16,486 bases of DNA from CAYMCQ01 sp964389025. GTDB taxonomy: Bacteria > Verrucomicrobiota > Verrucomicrobiia > Limisphaerales > CAYMCQ01. Below the pieces are notes generated by a model, which was not told the origin of the DNA, ran no database searches, and was given only the letters and a program-made list of their open reading frames with translations. The DNA is taken from the NCBI GenBank assembly GCA_964389025.1, contig CAYMCQ010000088.1, forward strand, positions 1 to 16,486. The letters are read 5' to 3'. This document shows positions 14,447 to 16,486 of this stretch, piece by piece; positions within the stretch are counted from its first letter, which is position 1, and every line of letters starts with the position of its first letter. Both the position numbers and the translations under genes were made by a program.

Positions 14447-15658
14447 TCAATTCAACAGCCGATACCAGTTGTCCCGTTGATGTGGCTCGTAGCCGAGGTC
14501 TTTGATGAGCCGTTGCATGTCGCCGACGGTCATGCGGAAAGTTGTGCCGGCTTGAGAGACTACATTTTCCTCGATCATGATGCTGCCGAGATCGTTCGCA
14601 CCAAATTTCAGCGCGACCTGACCGATTTCCAAACCTTGCGTGACCCAGGAACTTTGCACGTTGGGAAAATTGTCGAGGTAAATTCGCGCCAACGCCTGCG
14701 TGCGCAAGTATTCGTGAGCGCCAACGGTCGGCGCACGCAGCTTCGTGTTCTCAGCCTGAAACGTCCAGCAGATGAAGGCTGTGAACTGGCCACAAGGTAG
14801 GGCGGGCGTCTCGCCTGCCCGCGCCTGCGAAGTCGGCGCAGTGGGTTCGTTTGCCGACTGCTCGCGCTGAAGCGCTCGCTGGGCAGGCTGGAAGCCTGCC
14901 CTACGTTGAAGCGACTTGTCCTGCTGCGCGCGCAACCGCTCCAAGTGCTCGATGCGGTCTTCAATCGTCTCGACGTGGCCGAACATCATCGTCGCACTTG
15001 AATTCAAGCCGAGCTTGTGCGCCACGTCCATGACTTCAAGCCAGTCGTTGCTCATCGCTTTGAGTGGGGAAATTCTTTGGCGAACGCGGTCAACGAGGAT
15101 TTCTCCGCCGCCGCCGGGAATGGAGCCGAGGCCGGCGGCTTTGAAGTCGCCAATGATTTTTTCCAGCGGCTCGTTGAAGACTTCGCGGAAGTGGATGAAC
15201 TCGCTCGGGCTGAAGCCGTGGATGTTGACCGACGGAAATTTTTCGCGGATATGCGACAGCAGATCGAGATACCACTGCTTCGTCAGTTTCGGATGATGCC
15301 CGCCCTGCATCAAAATCTGCGTGCCGCCGAGCGCGACGGTCTCCTCGATTTTTTTGTCAATCTCATCATGCGTGATGACGTAGGAATCGTCGTCCTTTTC
15401 CACGCGGTAGAACGCGCAGAACTTGCAATAGACGTTGCAGACGTTCGTGTAATTGACGTTGCGGTCAACGATGTAGGTGACGATTTCGTTGCCGCGACCG
15501 TCGTAGGAATTTTTTTTGGCGACCTGTCGGCGATGGTCGGCGAGCGCGCCGAGTTCTTCGAGCGGCAAATTGTAAAGCCGCAACGCATCGGCTTGCTTGA
15601 TGCGCTGGCCGTCCCAGACTTTCTGGAGCAATTCGTCGAGTGACGCGTCGTAAATCAC
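14447..15658 (-). CDS. mqnC: Cyclic dehypoxanthinyl futalosine synthase (MqnC), with in-frame insertion
   Basis: A radical S-adenosylmethionine enzyme of the futalosine route to menaquinone. It cyclises dehypoxanthine futalosine to its cyclic product in the cytoplasm. The [4Fe-4S] motif is C74-x3-C78-x2-C81 in VNYTNVCNVYCKFCAFYR. Other family blocks are ETVALGGTQILMQGGHHP, IPGGGGEILVDRVRQRISP, ATMMFGHVET, FTAFICWTFQAENTKL, NVQSSWVTQGLEIGQVALKFGANDLGS and MIEENVVSQAGTTF. The protein is 403 residues, about 36 longer than expected. The excess is residues 252-288, encoded by a palindromic repeat. The flanking blocks are intact, so the enzyme may still be active with a surface loop. The start is GTG at 15658, with an in-frame TAA 12 bp upstream and no strong ribosome site. 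No other menaquinone gene is in the window. Confidence 0.93.
   Translation of the reverse strand: MIYDASLDELLQKVWDGQRIKQADALRLYNLPLEELGALADHRRQVAKKNSYDGRGNEIVTYIVDRNVNYTNVCNVYCKFCAFYRVEKDDDSYVITHDEIDKKIEETVALGGTQILMQGGHHPKLTKQWYLDLLSHIREKFPSVNIHGFSPSEFIHFREVFNEPLEKIIGDFKAAGLGSIPGGGGEILVDRVRQRISPLKAMSNDWLEVMDVAHKLGLNSSATMMFGHVETIEDRIEHLERLRAQQDKSLQRRAGFQPAQRALQREQSANEPTAPTSQARAGETPALPCGQFTAFICWTFQAENTKLRAPTVGAHEYLRTQALARIYLDNFPNVQSSWVTQGLEIGQVALKFGANDLGSIMIEENVVSQAGTTFRMTVGDMQRLIKDLGYEPHQRDNWYRLLN
14797..14904. repeat. 108-bp palindromic element inserted in frame in mqnC
   Basis: The ends are 24-bp imperfect inverted repeats of each other, both starting GTAGGGC. Each end is itself a hairpin: GGGCGGGCG/CGCCTGCCC at 14800-14820 and GGGCAGGCT/AGCCTGCCC at 14881-14901. 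Inside is a further inverted repeat, AGTCGGC (14831-14837) and GCCGACT (14853-14859). The 108 bp equal 36 codons and are open on the mqnC strand, giving peptides such as RAGFQPAQ and ARAGETPALP. The structure resembles REP/BIME units. Confidence 0.88.
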
Positions 15659-15724
15659 GCTGAAACTTTAGCCGCGCCTAGCCCGAAGGTAAAATCTGAA
15701 AACGCGGCACAACCGCTGACACCT

Positions 15725-15865
15725 CTCATTAACACCGGGCTTCAGCCTGGTGGAAATGTGGAACAAGTCGAGAAACCGTTTCAACGGTTTCTCGCGCTCG
15801 ATAAAACCGTTAAAACGGTTGAAGGCCACATTTGCACTAACACCGGACTGAAGTCCGGTGTTACC
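15725..15865. repeat. Cluster of four short palindromes
   Basis: There are four hairpin units. CACCGGGCT/AGCCTGGTG lies at 15735-15754 with one wobble. CGAGAAACCGTT/AACGGTTTCTCG is a perfect 12-bp stem at 15771-15796. AACCGTT/AACGGTT is at 15807-15822. AACACCGGACT/AGTCCGGTGTT is a perfect 11-bp stem at 15841-15864. Each has a 2-nt centre. AAATGTGG (15756-15763) and CCACATTT (15828-15835) pair across the cluster, so the whole could fold as a nested cruciform. It is probably an interspersed repetitive element and not a terminator, as no T-tract follows. Confidence 0.8.
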
Positions 15866-15993
15866 CCAATCATTACGATCCAGCTTGGAGCGCGGGTTTT
15901 GTGGTGAGATTATTTTTACTAACTCTTCGAGGTTTGGTTCGGCTGGCTCGAATTGCAACTCTGTCAAGTTACAACTGATCTTAATGTTTGGGG

Positions 15994-16007
15994 GGTGTTA
16001 ATGAGAG
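15994..16007. repeat. Outlying 14-bp inverted copy of the palindrome-cluster boundary
   Basis: GGTGTTAATGAGAG is the exact reverse complement of CTCTCATTAACACC at 15725-15738, the left edge of the palindrome cluster. It may mark the true right end of a 283-bp element (15725-16007) or be a solo fragment of the same family. Confidence 0.6.
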
Positions 16008-16020
16008 CGGAGAATTTCCT

Positions 16021-16048
16021 TTGCCGCAAACTTGATTGAAGTTACTTT
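16021..16048 (+). promoter_or_regulatory. Possible promoter for tRNA-Gln
   Basis: TTGCCG at 16021-16026 and TACTTT at 16043-16048 are separated by 16 bp and lie just upstream of the tRNA. Both hexamers are poor matches to the consensus, so this is a weak call. Confidence 0.22.
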
Positions 16049-16058
16049 CTGTCGGGCT

Positions 16059-16132
16059 TGTCCGATGGTGTAATGGTAACACAGCGCCCTTTGGAGGCGT
16101 TATTCATGGTTCGAATCCATGTCGGACAGCCA
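16059..16132 (+). tRNA. tRNA-Gln (anticodon UUG)
   Basis: A full cloverleaf can be drawn. Acceptor TGTCCGA (16059-16065) pairs with TCGGACA (16122-16128), giving the U1-A72 pair typical of bacterial tRNA-Gln. The D-arm contains AATGGTAA. Anticodon stem GCGCC/GGCGT flanks loop CTTTGGA with anticodon TTG at 16091-16093. The T-arm is CATGG-TTCGAAT-CCATG. Discriminator G and an encoded CCA end the gene. It stands alone, with no second tRNA in the window. Confidence 0.95.
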
Positions 16133-16486
16133 CTTCGCTTCCGATTGTTCTTTTTATGGCTTCGCCCGCATTTGACTTTTCTCCCAAAACATTCCAACTA
16201 GAAAACCGACTGGGAACATCCATTGAAACAGTAGCTTTCCAATATGAGAGGTTGAAACATAAAAGACTGTTGACACGAAAACGGCGAGTCGGATTTCAAC
16301 GTCTGTTGCTGTTGCATGACTTCTCCTGCTTTTGAACACCTTGCCTCAACCAACATTACCGGAACGTTATCCCGGGGTATAGCAGTAGGTTTTGAGCCCG
16401 GCAGGTGCTCCGTTCAACGTGATTTCGAGGGTTGGCCTCATCGCTGGACAACTTCTGTGCGCTCCGGCACTCTGGCGAGAGCTTAA
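16133..16486. other. Terminal stretch without a recognisable gene
   Basis: I find no recognisable gene in these 354 bp. On the minus strand an open frame enters from the right edge and stops at 16367-16369. It includes MRPTLEITLNGAPAG and ends with TYCYTPG. It could be the end of a gene lying beyond the window, but the piece is too short to judge. A 61-codon hydrophobic minus frame at 16154-16339 has no family resemblance. I see no integrase or attachment-site copy of the tRNA 3' end. Confidence 0.35.

Noticed and set aside
15725..15865. Possible CRISPR array in the palindrome cluster
   Set aside because: The units differ in sequence, the spacing is irregular and very short, and there are no cas genes.
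15668..15967. 99-codon minus-strand open frame upstream of mqnC
   Set aside because: Most of it is translation of the palindrome cluster, it needs a TTG start, and no domain is recognisable. I treat it as repeat-derived.
16036..16335. Plus-strand open frame covering the tRNA
   Set aside because: Its RWCNGNTAPFGG peptide is the translated tRNA-Gln itself, a common false prediction.
16059..16486. tRNA-Gln as an integration site for a genomic island
   Set aside because: No integrase gene and no repeat of the tRNA 3' end is visible in the remaining sequence.

Overview
The window looks like a chromosomal segment of a free-living, diderm, moderately GC-rich bacterium. The best guess is Verrucomicrobiota, Pedosphaera-like. 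This rests on three things: a PilM/N/O-style type II secretion cluster, the futalosine-pathway gene mqnC next to a DUF4139 gene, and in-frame palindromic and heptanucleotide repeats that I associate with that phylum. It is recognition from memory, not a database result.

Region 1 (73-5190) is a divergent unit. On the minus strand, a secreted FecR-domain protein, an outer-membrane beta-barrel-like protein and a Gfo/Idh/MocA NAD(P)-dependent oxidoreductase are tightly packed (ATGA overlap, then a short or overlapping junction). Across a 41-bp gap on the plus strand lies a membrane class III adenylate cyclase with a CHASE2 sensor domain and a TPR-like tail. The layout suggests an envelope-sensing cAMP module coupled to a cell-surface and carbohydrate function.

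Region 2 (5208-12378, minus strand) is a type II secretion / type IV pilus-like assembly operon. Its transcription order is lipoprotein secretin (GspD/PilQ-like), a PilM-PilN fusion (GspL-like), a PilO/GspM-like protein, a PilP/GspC-like protein and the GspE/PilB ATPase. Together these make an outer-membrane pore, an inner-membrane platform and a motor. No pseudopilin, GspF-like platform protein or prepilin peptidase is present here. Heptanucleotide repeats occur inside the pilO-like gene and fill the gap before the pilP-like gene.

Region 3 (12379-15658, minus strand) holds mqnC (menaquinone biosynthesis, radical SAM) followed by a secreted DUF4139 protein. mqnC carries an in-frame 108-bp palindromic insertion. 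Just after the DUF4139 stop codon lies a degenerate copy of the last 19 codons of mqnC, so the DUF4139 gene is bracketed by direct repeats of the mqnC tail.

Region 4 (15659-16486) is mostly non-coding. It has a cluster of four small palindromes enclosed by a 14-bp inverted repeat, a tRNA-Gln(UUG) with encoded CCA, and a tail in which I recognise no gene.
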